Positions 33,385 to 43,985 of a DNA stretch of 64,000 nt are shown piece after piece (the stretch's first letter is position 1; each line of letters begins with the position of its first letter). The notes below the pieces were generated by a model. It made no database searches. It had not been told where the DNA came from and worked only from the letters and a program-made list of their open reading frames with translations. Location: positions 75,065,977-75,129,976 of the forward strand of contig CM071570.1 in assembly GCA_036426205.1 (NCBI GenBank). The letters are read 5' to 3'. Position numbers and translations under genes: made by a program. Origin of the DNA: Ascaphus truei. Taxonomy: Eukaryota > Chordata > Amphibia > Anura > Ascaphidae.

Positions 33385-36300
33385 TATAACTTAGATTTTT
33401 ATTGGTTTTTAAAACAGGACAGGAAAAAAGCATACATCCATTGTTTCTTCAAAATTACCAATATCAATCATATTTAATATCACTATCAGAAAGAAAAAAG
33501 AAACAATAAAAATACAAAGTAAGGGGGGTGGGGGGAGGAGGAGTGGGAGGGGGGTCCATTCATCTCTCTGGATTTATTTTCCTGTGAACTTTGTCTACAC
33601 AGGCGGCACACTTTATTTGAGTACGGCTCATTCCGCAAGCCGGGATATGTCCCGGCTTGCGAGCCGCACTCCCTCAGCGTGCCGCGCATCACCGATGCGC
33701 GGTCACGCGTCATCGGGTGCCTGTGCCGCCTGTACGCGTGCCCAGGGCTCCCCGAGGGAGCCCTGGTGTCGCGCGGATGTGAGGACGGCGGCGGGACGTT
33801 CCGGGGGACCCGGCGGACCCGGTGAGGAGAGGGGGAAGCCCCGATCGGCGGGCCTCTCCTCCGAGGCTTCGGCGCGTGCCCGGCACCCTCCGGCGCGCGC
33901 CAGGTTACTGCTGCGGCCGAGAACGGGCAAATGCTCGAATAAACTCGGCCGCAGCAGTAAGTGTGTTGTCTTTGAGTTTAATTAAGAGTTGTGCCCACAA
34001 ATCCTGTGTGGGACAAGTTTAGTCCTGACTCTATTGGTCTCAGGGACTCTGGATGGCTCTGCTTTCCCCCTGTCATCAACGGAGAATGCATTTAGAAATA
34101 TGAAAGCAGAATTGTGGTCATCTCCACCCCTGGGATATCTGTCTGAGCCAACCATGGCGTCCAGACATTTAGAAAAAATTTGCCAGAGTCATTGACCAAA
34201 CTTGCAAATTTTCCATCTGGCATACAAACCAAATTCTATTCCGAATTTTGGGGATTGAAGACATTTCATTCTGTTTCCATAATGCTGCGATCTCACACCT
34301 CGTTGCTTTTGCGAAGTGAGCAACTAGTTTAAGTTCCACTTTGGCTAGACCCGGTATTTGGTCTGTTCAATAGAAGAGTCATGGGTCTAGGGGAATTGTG
34401 AGGTCTAAAATCCTCTGTAGCCAATCTTTGATTTTGTCCCATAGGGTGACAATCCAAGGGCAGGAACAAAGCATGTGTAACTGGTCTGCGGATTCTCCAC
34501 ATTGTCTCGGGCACAATGGGGCGTATCCTGGTATAAAATGTGATAGTTTAATTGGGGTGAGATACCATCTCATCAGTACCTTATATTCATTCTCCTTTAA
34601 TGTCATTCATATCGAACTTTTAGCAGCCGGTGTAATGATCCGTGTCCATTCATCCAGTTCTAAGACTTCTCCAAGGTCTGTTTTCCATTTCGTCATATAT
34701 CCTAGTTTATGGGTTACTTTAGGGCCAGAACCAACTACGTCTCTGTACATTTGTGATATGAGTTCACATGTGTCGGTCTCTATAAGACAGAGCTTTTCAA
34801 AAGTGGTCAATGAGGGATGAGGGTTGTGTTTGTTATAAAATGCCCTGATCTGGAGGTATCTATAGAATTCAGAATGAGGGATGTTTTTGTCAGATTTAAT
34901 TTGTTCAAATGATCTTGTTATAACCCTCCAGATCTCTGTCTACGTATGCTATTTTTCCATATTGAGAAGTTGACACTATTCACACCTGGAGCGAATTTGG
35001 ATTTTCCCATAATGATGTCATCAGTGTATTTTTAGTAGTTAAACCGCATTTAAATGTAGATGCCTCCCAGATTGACAACAAATTGGCCATAGAGGATAAC
35101 AGCGATTTTATAGCTTCCCGCGGTATTTGTGGACTCCAAATCAGATTGTTTAACTCCAATGGGAGCAAACTTCACTCACTAATGCTACCCATCGTTTCAA
35201 TTCCGAGACAGTCTGCCATTGAGTGATTTGGCACAATTGAGCCGCTCAATAATAGCACGCTATCAGGCAAGGTACCGCCAGCTCTCCTTCTGTAATTTGT
35301 TTCAGAAGGGCCTGTTTTCTTACTCTCATTTTTTTTACCCCCTATATGAACTTGGAGATTACTTATTGAAGTGAGAGTATTTGCTTCAGTCTCCGTGGCA
35401 CCGGCAGGGTTTGGAATAGATATAGTATGCGTGGGAGGAGGTTAATTTTTACACTATATATCTTCCCAATCCAAGATATATTGTGCTTTGACCATCATCC
35501 AATATCCTCTCTTAAGGACTGAATTAGCTTAGGGAAATTTGCCTTCTAAAAAGAGTTATAATCATTGGTGATATATACTCCCAAATATTTGAGAGCTTTG
35601 TGTAGCCAATTAAAATTACAATTGAGCGCTATGAAGTTTTTGGTAGATGTATATTTAACGCTTCTGACTTGGATTGATTAATTTTGAAACTTGAGATTTT
35701 GTTAAATTTCCCTAGCAAGTTGAATAGATTTGGTAGTGAGGTCAGGGGTTTGGACAGGACCAGGAAGACATTGTCTGCATAAAGTGCGATTTTATGTGTT
35801 TGGTTGTTGAATTCGAGTCCTGAAATATCTGGACTACGACGGATTTGGGCCACCAGTGGCTCCATACACAGGGCAAAGAGGACAGGAGAGGGGGAATCCC
35901 TGCCTCGTGCCACTTTTGATCTTAAAGGGATATGAGGGGAAGCCCTGTGTAAAACCTTAGAGGCTAGGCCTAAATACAATGATAAGATTGTGGTCATTAT
36001 CTTTTCTCCAAAACCACATGTTCCAAGCGTGGCTTTTAGATATGCCCAGTCAATCCCATCAAAGGTCTTTTCTGCATCAAGTCTTAACACTTGTTTTGAA
36101 TTGGCTATTTCTACCAGAACAATGATTCGTCGTGTGTTATCCGCTGCCTGTTAATCCTTTATAAATCTGACTTTATCTGGGTGTATTAGTCTAAGTAGGA
36201 TATGACTTAATCTATTGGCAATTAATTTAGAGTAGCTTTTGTCATCCGTGTTTATAAGAGAGATTGGTCTATAACTCTTACAATCAAGGGGATCTTTTCC

Positions 36301-36743
36301 TTGTTTATAGATTAGGGATATAGATGCCTGGAGCATGTGTTCCAGTAAAGAGACCCCTGCTAGCACCGCGTTAAACATTCTGAGCCAGTGTGGGGCTAGT
36401 AATTTAATGTATTTTTTTTTATAGTAAATACCCGAAAAAACAGGGCTTTAGATGATTTCAGGTTTTTGATCACTTGGGTGATTTCTTCCATAGTAAAGTC
36501 CGGCCCCAGTATTTCCTTTTCCTAATCATTCAATCTTGGTAGGTTTGAGCATGCTAGAAAATCCCGCAGAGCTCTTTTTGTATTAAGGTTGCGTGCTACT
36601 TTTTCTCCATTATATGTCTTCATAAATTCTTCTACTATCAATTTTGGGTTTGCTGTGAGAGCTCCTGATTTTAATCTTATGGCCTGAATATTATAGTTTG
36701 GGAGTTTGTTTCTCAATTTATTTGCTAGCATGGTATGTGGCTT
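33385..36743 (-). pseudogene. L1/Tx1-type LINE ORF2: RT and C-terminal part
   Basis: Minus-strand blocks in order: MLANKLRNKLPNYNIQAIRL, KSYRPISLINTDDKSYSKLI, LDAEKTFDGIDWAYLK, HKIALYADNVFLVLSKP and KINQSKSEALNIHL, then the C-terminal YKVLMRWYLTPIKL and LHMLCSCPWIVTLWDKI. These are L1-clade RT and C-terminal motifs. The catalytic box is YADN instead of YADD, so it is inactive, and frames are interrupted. The tail ends in a T-rich run near 33370-33395. The 5' half (endonuclease) continues at 44388-45360 across a PLE insertion. Confidence 0.85.
33595..33965. repeat. GC-rich multi-hairpin element
   Basis: About 370 bp with stacked hairpins: 'gcaagccggga' with 'tcccggcttgc' (about 33637-33662), and at the right end a perfect 17-bp stem, TTACTGCTGCGGCCGAG (33905-33921) with its complement at 33944-33960, around a 22-nt loop. 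No ORF support. Probably an insertion in the LINE 3' region. Confidence 0.6.
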
Positions 36744-36856
36744 AAATATGCGTGGAGAAGTGGTGGAGCACAGCTGAAAAAAGTAGGGCTGGAGGCAGAT
36801 AGATGAAAATTAAAAATGCTTTAATAGAGATGCATGGTAGCAAAGGCTACATAAAA

Positions 36857-36908
36857 AGGGTCCTTTAATGCATTTCGCGCTGAATAGCGCTTTATCAAAG
36901 AGCGACCT
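36857..36908 (-). ncRNA. Hammerhead ribozyme, U3/A8 variant, ATGCAT helix III
   Basis: Minus strand: GGTCGCTCT, TTGATAA, stem II GCGCT/AGCGC with loop ATTC, GAA, palindromic ATGCAT, T17, AAAGGACC. Helix I is weakened relative to the sister copy at 43824. It lies about 880 bp downstream of the endonuclease stop. Confidence 0.65.
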
Positions 36909-36960
36909 ATGTCCCCGCTGATCCCCCTTATATGCCAGTCAATGCGGAAGGATTTCGACG

Positions 36961-37782
36961 GGCCAAAAATCAGTCAGAAAGATTCTGGCTGAAGCTGAGT
37001 CCCCGTATGCACTACGGTGGCCTCATAGGGTAGAAATACCTCCGCGTTGAAAAGGCAAAGGCGGATGTGGAAAGCAAATATACAACTTGATGCTAAATCG
37101 ATATATTAAACAGATACAAAACGAACAGAATAACAAAAGGTTAATATATATATTAAACAAAACAATAAATGAAACAAAGGAACAATATACTATACAAAAA
37201 AAGAAAATCAAGAATAAAAACATAATCTAACTATATTGAACTCTAAATTTGATAAGTGGGGACATAAATTCTAATACCCACACATGAACCCTAACTCATA
37301 CCCTTAGTTATACATCTTATAGCAATTTACTCAATAATATATAATAATATAAACAACCTATTAACTAAATAGAAACAAAGATAAATAATCTTATAATAAA
37401 ACTAAATAATAATGGATAACTAACCATATTATTTAAAGAAATACATCTGTATATAAATGAAATAGTACAAAAAATAAGAATACTATATATATGTAAATAA
37501 ACTACAATTAGATAGACCATTAGAATAAAAAAATACATCACAGCTAGTAAATTTATTAAACACATCCAGAACCAAAATATGTGAATATATAAAATTGATT
37601 CAAAAAATGATATATATTAAGAATGTATGAAATACAACACTTTAATAATAATATAGCAAACTAAATAACCCACAAATGATGGAAAAATAAAAGAATCACC
37701 CCTTATTTTACTTAAAGTATGAATACAAATCTAAATATAAAGACATAAAAATATAAAGACTAATCTAGGAAATGAAATGCTA
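36961..37782 (-). other. AT-rich 3' untranslated region of the PLE
   Basis: About 0.8 kb of A/T-rich sequence between endonuclease stop and pseudo-LTR. No ORF of substance. Confidence 0.55.
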
Positions 37783-38430
37783 TTATAAAAAGTGTATTAA
37801 TTCCCAATCTTGATTGATCCCATTCGGGTGTAAGGAATCCATGCTAAAGATCCAGAACATCTCTCGTCTATTGAGCATGTTCAGTCTGTCACCTCCCCTT
37901 ATGGGTGGAGGAACATGCTCAATAGCCGAGAAGGTGAAGTTCTGGATACCCCCCTGTGCACAATGTGCAAAATGACGTGACACTGGATGTGTAATGGTAC
38001 GATTTTTTATGGCTCTAACGTGCTCCATAATCCTGACTTTTAAAGGTCTAATGGTGCGTCCAATGTAGCGCTTACCACAACCACAGTTCAGTATGTACAC
38101 AATAAAATTCGAATTACAATTAATAAATGTAGACACTTTAATATTCCTTTTAGGTTTACATGTTTGGATGCTTTTCAATGGAATGGCATATTGGCAGATG
38201 ACACAATGAGCACATTTATAAAAGCCTTTTGGTATATTAGAAATATGTTGTGGATGATTTGAACGGAATAAACTTGGTGACAAAAAACCTGCCAATGATT
38301 TAGCTTTTTTGAAAACGAATTTCGGTCCATCTTTGACCACATGATGTAAATCTGTATCCAATTTAAGGGTGTGCCAGTGTTTGTGAATAATGCCTCTAAT
38401 AGAATCTGCCTGTTTACACTGTTGTGTAAT
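37783..38430 (-). pseudogene. PLE GIY-YIG endonuclease domain (uninterrupted fragment)
   Basis: About 216 codons open on the minus strand. In order: QADSIRGIIHKHWHTLKLD (RT-endonuclease linker), GPKFVFKKAKSLAGFL, the cysteine cluster FYKCAHCVICQY, then the nuclease FIVYILNCGCGKRYIGRTIR with catalytic-type R in LKVRIMEH, HPVSRHFAHC, and the C-terminal WIFSMDSLHPNGIN ending at a stop. VYI and YIG correspond to the GIY and YIG strands. The endonuclease is readable and looks young, but TIR element B interrupts the gene at about 38438 and no RT is found upstream. It acts in target nicking for PLE retrotransposition. Confidence 0.88.
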
Positions 38431-38635
38431 AAAAAAAAAGCTGTGTGTGCTGAGCACGCGCATAGTAAGTGAAACTTCTTTGTTTTTTGTCACATAAATT
38501 TTATTTGTGATGGTGATGTTTTTAATTAAAAATCACAAAACAATTTGACTTCCCAAACACAAAAGTTTGACCACATGTTTTAGCTATTTGCACATCTATA
38601 TTTATAGTAACTGAATTATTTGTGTCTGCGTGTGT

Positions 38636-38690
38636 CAGTCAGTGTGTGTGTGTGTGTCTGCGTGTGTCAGTCAGTGTGTGTGTCTGTGGT
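38636..38690. repeat. TG/CAGT simple repeat
   Basis: 'gtgtgtcagtcagtgtgtg' units at the start of element B's interior. Confidence 0.85.
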
Positions 38691-38917
38691 GTATATGTCT
38701 CTCTCTGCGACCTACACCCACCACGACGTAGCTGCGGACAAGGAGAACTCTGTCTGAGTCTCCTCCCCCGGCGGAGCTGTGGGCTGTGTTTCCTGCTGCA
38801 GCCAGCCCCCCAGCGGAGGTACGGAACATGGGAGGTGCTCGGCAGCTCACAGGGTGGGGGTGGGGGGCGGGGGAGTAGGCACATCACTTGTGGGCGCTGT
38901 TCGGCGCATCACTGGGG

Positions 38918-39362
38918 TGTGTGTGTGTCAGTCTGTATGTATCAGTCAGTGTATGTCAGTCAGTGTAGGTGTGTGTGTCAGTCAGTGTAGGTGTGTGTGT
39001 CAGTCAGTGTAGGTGTGTGTCAGTCCGTGAGTGAGTGTGTATGTGTGTCAGTCCGAGAGTGAGTGTGTATGTGTGTCAGTCCGTAAGTGAGTGTGTATGT
39101 GTGTCAGTCCGTGAGTGAGTGTGTATGTGTGTCAGTCAGTGAGTGAGTGTGTATGTGTGTCAGTCAGTGAGTGAGTGTGTATGTGTGTCAGTCAGTGAGT
39201 GTGTGTGTCAGGGAGGTGTGTCAAGTAGTGAGTGTGAGTGTGTGTGTCAGTCTAGTGAGGAGAGTGTGTAGGTGGGGTTCAGTCAGTCAGGGAAGAGTGG
39301 GTATGTGTGTCAGTTCTGTGCGGAGGGGTAGTTGTCAGTCAGGAGTGGTGGGTGTGTGAGAG

Positions 39363-39395
<33 letters not shown>

Positions 39396-39665
39396 GTGTG
39401 TGTAGTCAGTGTGTTGTGTGTTGATGTGTGTAAGTGTGTGTGTGTGTGTAGTCAGAGTGTGTGTGAGTGTGTGTTGGTGCATCAGTAGTGAGTGTGTTGT
39501 GTGTGTGTGTGTGTGTGTGTATGGTGTGTTGGGGTGTGTGTGTGTGTGTGGCTGTGTGTGTGTGTGTATGTGTCAGTCAGTGTGTGTGTATGTGTCAGTC
39601 TGGTGTGTGTGTGTGTGTGTGTGTGTCAGTGTGTGTGTGTGTGTGTGTGTATGTGTCAGTGTATG
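38918..39665. repeat. TG-rich minisatellite, about 28-bp unit
   Basis: Repeats of 'gtgtgtcagtccgtgagtga' plus 'gtgtgtat', grading into pure TG near 39365-39660. Frames of 60-100 aa rich in V, C and S are artefacts. The right edge touches the SCFD2-like frame directly. Confidence 0.95.
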
Positions 39666-40153
39666 CTTCCTGCGGTTTCTCGCCTGAGGATAGCTGGCCA
39701 GCTCCCCCGCAATGATCCTTCTCAGGTGCCCCACCGAGAAGCACTCCTCTCTCACCCCGATACCCCCCATCAGGTGGTTAAGTCCTGAAACCAGGCTCCG
39801 GATGTGAAGCTGTAGCTCGGGGGGGCAAGGAGGGCAGCTCCATGTCCCCCAGCCCCGGGATCCTCTTCTTGTCCGGCCAGCTGCAGTTGAGAGCCTGCAG
39901 GTCTCCGCCAAGTAGCAGCGGGAAGAGAGAGGAGAAGGCCGGGGCCAGGAATAGGTGCGGGGAGATCGGGACCAGCAGCAGCAGCGCCCACATCACCTCA
40001 GCCATGAAGTTCACCCCATCCACTCACCCCCCGCAGCTCACCACGAACAGAGCCTTCTACTGGTTGGCAGCGCCGGCCTCGAAGCTGGAGAACTCCTTAA
40101 CTTGCGGAGAGCAGCAGCAGTTCGGCGCAGCCGCACCAGTGCAGGATCTCGGC
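39666..40153 (-). pseudogene. Captured SCFD2-like exon 1 fragment
   Basis: Translating all minus frames gives, in order, AEILHWCGCAELLL, VKEFSSFEAGAANQ, KALFVVSCG, NFMAEVMWALLLLVPISPHL, FLAPAFSSLFPLL, PDKKRIPGLGD, HIRSLVSGLNHL, GVREECFSVGHLRRIIAGEL and YPQARNRRK. These follow the order of the N-terminal region of vertebrate SCFD2 (Sec1 family domain-containing protein 2, a Sec1/Munc18-like protein) as I remember it. Roughly 60 residues are missing after VVSCG. There is a stop at KALF's left side, a frameshift after EWMG, and a 7-C run near 39826 that shifts LPPELQLHI. No intron or start codon is included. It lies wholly within TIR element B. Confidence 0.75.
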
Positions 40154-40289
40154 ACTCGTCGTGGGGGGGGGGGCAGGAGGGGGGAAAGCCATCCTCCTCA
40201 TTCACCCAGCAGCGCAAGGTATCCGAGCCGCCCGTGAGCGTCGCCATGGCTACCGCGCATGTCAGCGGGCAGCAGCGGCAGTTAGGAAT

Positions 40290-40460
40290 GGTGGCGGCGG
40301 ACGTGTGGGAGGAATGGCATGCGCAGGGGGGCTCTGTCTGAGTCTCCAGCCCGGCAGAGCGCGCGGCTGGGACAGAGAGCGGTCAGCGGGTTGTAGCAGG
40401 AGAGCCGGTCCCCGCTGCCCCGGATGCCGCCCGTGCCCATCTCCACCTGGGGGAAATTGC
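40290..40460 (-). other. Open frame of unknown origin in element B
   Basis: The minus strand reads QVEMGTGGIRGSGDRLSCYN and PLTALCPSRALC, preceded by an acceptor-like 'tttcccccag'. The composition looks coding, but I do not recognise it. It may be another captured piece or ordinary CpG-rich element sequence. Confidence 0.25.
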
Positions 40461-40602
40461 GGCCGTTAGGAGCGGCACCGGCGGCTATCGCCGCCGCATA
40501 TGTCATCGGCCATGTGGGGGGAGCAGCAGCCGTTAGGAGCGGCGCCGGCGGCTATCGCCGCCGCCGCCGCATCTGATTTGTGGAGCGGGTGTGATGTCAG
40601 TG

Positions 40603-41569
40603 TGTCACGGTTGTGCTCGCCACAAACTCGGGTCGGACCGCGTGGCTGAGGTAGGGTTGTAAAAGCACCGACCTTAAACCTCGCAGGCTGATCCGGATTG
40701 CGCAGTTCATAGTCGTACGTAGCAGGGTCTGGATTGGAGAAGACAGCATCGTCGTTGTACAAGCCAGGGTCAGGATAGGAGACGTCAGAATAAACATTGT
40801 CCAAGCAGGAGTTCGGCAACAGGGAGTCAGGAGAACCCCGCTTCAGCTTATGAGCGCGGGGGGGGTCTCTGCGCGTGCGGCGACCATGGCCCATGGTACT
40901 GGTCTCAGGAGGTGGAAGATAGACCAGATTTACACACCGCCTAGCTGCACGGTTAAACCAGTGCTACAGCGCAAGAGTCCTGAGCGGGCTAGGGAATCCT
41001 CTGTAGCAGCGCAGGAACCAGGACACGGCCTCTCTAGATTAGGGAAAGAGTAGGCCCCAGGAACCAGGAAGCTGTAGATACACAGGGAGAGCTCCGCTTC
41101 AGTGTAGGAATCCAGGAGACTGAAGGACGCAGGGGTGAAACCTCCGCTTCAGTGCAGGAATCCAGGAGGCTGAAGGACGCAAGGGAAAGCTCCGCTTCAG
41201 CACAAGGGGAACAGGAAGCTGAAGGACGCAAGGGAAACCTCCGCTTCAGCACAGGAGTACAAGCAAGAGCTTGTGGCAGAACAGTTGGTGACATCCGGTA
41301 AGGACTATGCTCGGCAAGGAGCATTATGGGAAGGCAATACTTAAAGGCCAGCAGGCCAATCCCCAGCGGGGGTGTGAAGGTATTGCTCCAATGAATGAAT
41401 GCAAGTCTAGGTTGCATAATAGACTGCACAGCTGCAGTAGATACCAGAGGGAGTGTGTATAGCTTTGGTGAGTGAATCCAGGCTGCAGCAAACATCAGGA
41501 GAGCTGTTCCAGAACTGCACCGGTCTGCAAGGTAAGGTAACCAGTAACCCGCGGAGCGGATTCCTGACA
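40603..41569. mobile_element. Solo LTR, family 1 copy b
   Basis: A 967-bp block TGTCACGG...CCTGACA with the 5-bp target duplication CAGTG (40598-40602 and 41570-41574). It shares 'gtgctcgccacaaac' with copy a and 'tgtcacgg' with copy c. The interior has a tandem 'ctccgcttcag' motif (41090-41250). It is the innermost layer of the nested stack. Confidence 0.85.
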
Positions 41570-41706
41570 CAGTGTTGGGGTCGGGCTGAGCCAGAACACA
41601 GCCCGGCCTCAACTGCCAGCACTGACGTCACATCCGTTTCATTTCTGTCTCCACAATCCATTTTTGCCCCAGTTCGAATGAGGTGCCACTAAGGAAGTTT
41701 CACTTC

Positions 41707-42260
41707 AAAAAATATAATTCTGATTGGAAGCCAGTACAGACTCACAGAGACATTATGGGGACCTCCTCATTGTAAGATTTAGAGTTGCTAAACCCTTCAG
41801 TGCAGTTACTAAATATTTCTCAATGATGACTGCAGGGAAACCAAATGGATAATCACCGACCGATCTCTTTTCTTTGTCAAAGAGTGCAGAAGGGCCGCCA
41901 GCTATTTCCCCATTAAGGCATTTTCGTCTGTTATATGGCATGTGAAGATGAGAAGGAAAGAGTGAAATAAAAAACGCGTTTTTAAGAACCCCTGGAAGTT
42001 TAAGGTATATTGAATACCAAATGGAAATAACCTTAGGTGACACATAGAAATAGTCATTATTGACAATGCGAAGGATGTTATTCTTACTCATCTTATTCTT
42101 CTTCACTATTATTTACACTCAGCTGGGAGTAAATCTGAGAATCAGAACGTGTGATAATAAGGGTTTGAACAGTTCACTTGGATAGTTGGACGGTTTCATT
42201 TACTTGCTAAGGCATCTGTGAAATAGCTGCCTAATTTGCACTGTATTTGCTAAGGATGCT
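41707..42260. other. Unassigned sequence with a 117-codon minus frame
   Basis: The frame 42106-41753 (minus) reads YFYVSPKVISIWYSIYLKLP, then LFDKEKRSVGDYPFGFPAVI and YLVTALKGLATLNL. It has no recognised domain and no ribosome or splice context to support a gene. It lies inside the PLE, where the RT would be expected but is not seen. Confidence 0.3.
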
Positions 42261-42439
42261 GGGACATAGATTTCATTGTACATACAGTATGAACAGAGAG
42301 ATCAAAAACATGAACAAATAGATGACAAGCAGTGTGCATCGCATTATAAAATATGTGACAGCCAGCCATTTGCTGCATGCTGCGTGTTGTCTTTTTTTGC
42401 AACATGCAACAAAAAGTGCAAGTTTGTAATGTTATATCT

Positions 42440-43660
42440 CTTGAAAAAGGGTAATTTAGTTAAACCCTCTTGCCAAAGCATTTTAAGCCTGCGAGCCACA
42501 TCAAGGCATGACCAAATATCGCAGGTCCTAACACTACCTGATTTAAATTATTAGTCTGCGGCCATGGTGATCGCGACGGCGCGCAGGAGGGCACGTGCGG
42601 TGCGATCACATAGATGTGCCTCTATGAGGCTGACTATAGAGCACGCCAACGCGCACAGGAGCAGAGGCGCCAGTGCTCGCGATGCAGGAGAAAACAGAAA
42701 AATCTGTTTTCATGTGCGGCGGCCGGGCGGCAGCTGGGTCACGTGAGCGGTTCGCCCAATGAGGGCGAACCTGCTCCGTGACATCACAGCCACACACCCC
42801 GACATGCCTCCCCGTCTCCTCTGCATGCAGGACACAGATCTCTCCTGCTGCGGGCGGCGGGGAGAAGCCGAGTGAACACTGGCGCCCTCTCCAGCGTTCA
42901 CCATGGCCTCAGCCTTAGTTACCTCTATAATTAGAGGAAGTTAGAGGAAGAATTATCACATTGGATCTGTTCCAACCAGCTGCATGAAAAGACTTGTTCA
43001 TTTGGAGAGTGCAGAGGGCGAGCTTAAACCCTGGGGGGGAGGGGGCACTGACCTCCAAAACAGCTGACACCTGCTTTACACAGTTAATAAACACACAGAT
43101 GCCCAACAAGCTCTGATGAATCCCCAAAATTACCACATAATATATATATATATGCATATGTGTCAAAAGAAGTGCTACTGGGCGTGGCTAAATGTATACA
43201 ACAAAAAACAAAGAAGCCCAGAGCTACATCCAATATGACAAAACTACACAGTGAAATACCTATATATCCCTTGAAAATTGGTGATTTAGTTAAACCCTTT
43301 GTCCAAAGCATTTTAAGCCTGCGGGCCACATCAAGGCATGACCAAATATCGCAGGTCCTAACACTAACTGATTAAAATTCTTAGTTACCTCTATAATTAG
43401 AGGAAGAATGATCACATTGGATCTGTCCCAACCAGCTGCATGAAAAGACTTGTTCATTTGGAGAGTGGGGAGGGGCGAGCTTAAACCCTGGGGGGAGGGG
43501 CCACTGACATCCAAAACAGCTGAGACCAGCTGGACACAGTTAATAAACACAGTTTTAATCAGTTAGTGGTCATGCCTTGATGTGGCTCGCAGGCTTAAAA
43601 TGCTTTGGCCATAGGGTTTAACTAAATGACCCTTTTTCAAGAGATATAGGTATTTCACTG
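42440..43660. repeat. Duplicated and inverted repeat block
   Basis: A unit containing 'ttacctctataattagagg', 'cattttaagcctgcg' and 'cacatcaaggcatgaccaaa' occurs at 42440-43100 and 43270-43560 in direct orientation. Part of it returns inverted at 43556-43660. A related piece is at 63530-63790. No coding. The family is unassigned. Confidence 0.75.
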
Positions 43661-43739
43661 TTTATTTTTGTCATATTTGATGTGGCTCTGACTTCTTTGT
43701 TTTTTGTTGCATACATTTACCCACGCCCAGTAGCACTCC

Positions 43740-43741
<2 letters not shown>

Positions 43742-43775
<34 letters not shown>
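43742..43775. repeat. (CA)n microsatellite
   Basis: About 17 CA units just before the PLE pseudo-LTR. Confidence 0.95.
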
Positions 43776-43777
<2 letters not shown>

Positions 43778-43789
43778 TTTTGGCGCGAA

Positions 43790-43985
43790 AGCACTTCCGC
43801 ATTGACTGGCATATAAGGGGGACATAGGTCGCTCTTTGATAAAGCGCTATTCAGCGCGAAATGCATTAGAGGACCCTTTTTATGTAGCTTTTGCTACCAT
43901 GCATCTCTATTAAAGCATTTTTAATTTTCATCTATCTGCCTCCAGCCCTACTTTTTTCAGCTGTGCTCCACCACTTCTCCACGCA
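43790..43985 (+). mobile_element. PLE pseudo-LTR, inverted copy
   Basis: Contains 'ttccgcattgactggcatat', the hammerhead, then 'ctctattaaagcattttta' and 'tgtgctccaccacttctcc'. It is the inverted repeat of 36749-36955. An 'atataagg' box lies about 10 nt before helix I. Confidence 0.8.
43824..43876 (+). ncRNA. Hammerhead ribozyme, U3/A8 variant, ATGCAT helix III
   Basis: Helix I GGTC(G)CTCT with AGAGGACC (8 bp, one bulge), core TTGATAA, stem II GCGCT/AGCGC with loop ATTC, GAA, palindromic ATGCAT, T17. The better preserved of the two copies in this PLE. Confidence 0.7.

Larger units (their letters stand above)
38438..41706 (-). mobile_element. TIR element B with captured gene fragment
   Basis: Same family as element A, in opposite orientation. 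The left end carries 'gcacgcgcatagtaagtg' into AAACTTCTTTG; the right end (41610-41706) carries 'gtgccactaaggaagtttca'. It is 3.3 kb against 1.3 kb in A. The extra length is a TG-rich minisatellite, an SCFD2-like fragment and a solo LTR. It shares CpG-rich phrases with A ('ggcggctatcgccgccg'). It interrupts the PLE endonuclease gene. No transposase seen. Confidence 0.72.

Noticed and set aside
39409..39788. Frames rich in V, C and S
   Set aside because: Read-through of TG repeats; no motif or composition of a real protein.
39666..40153. The genuine SCFD2 gene locus
   Set aside because: It has stops, frameshifts and an internal deletion, and lies between TIR element ends with no other exon.
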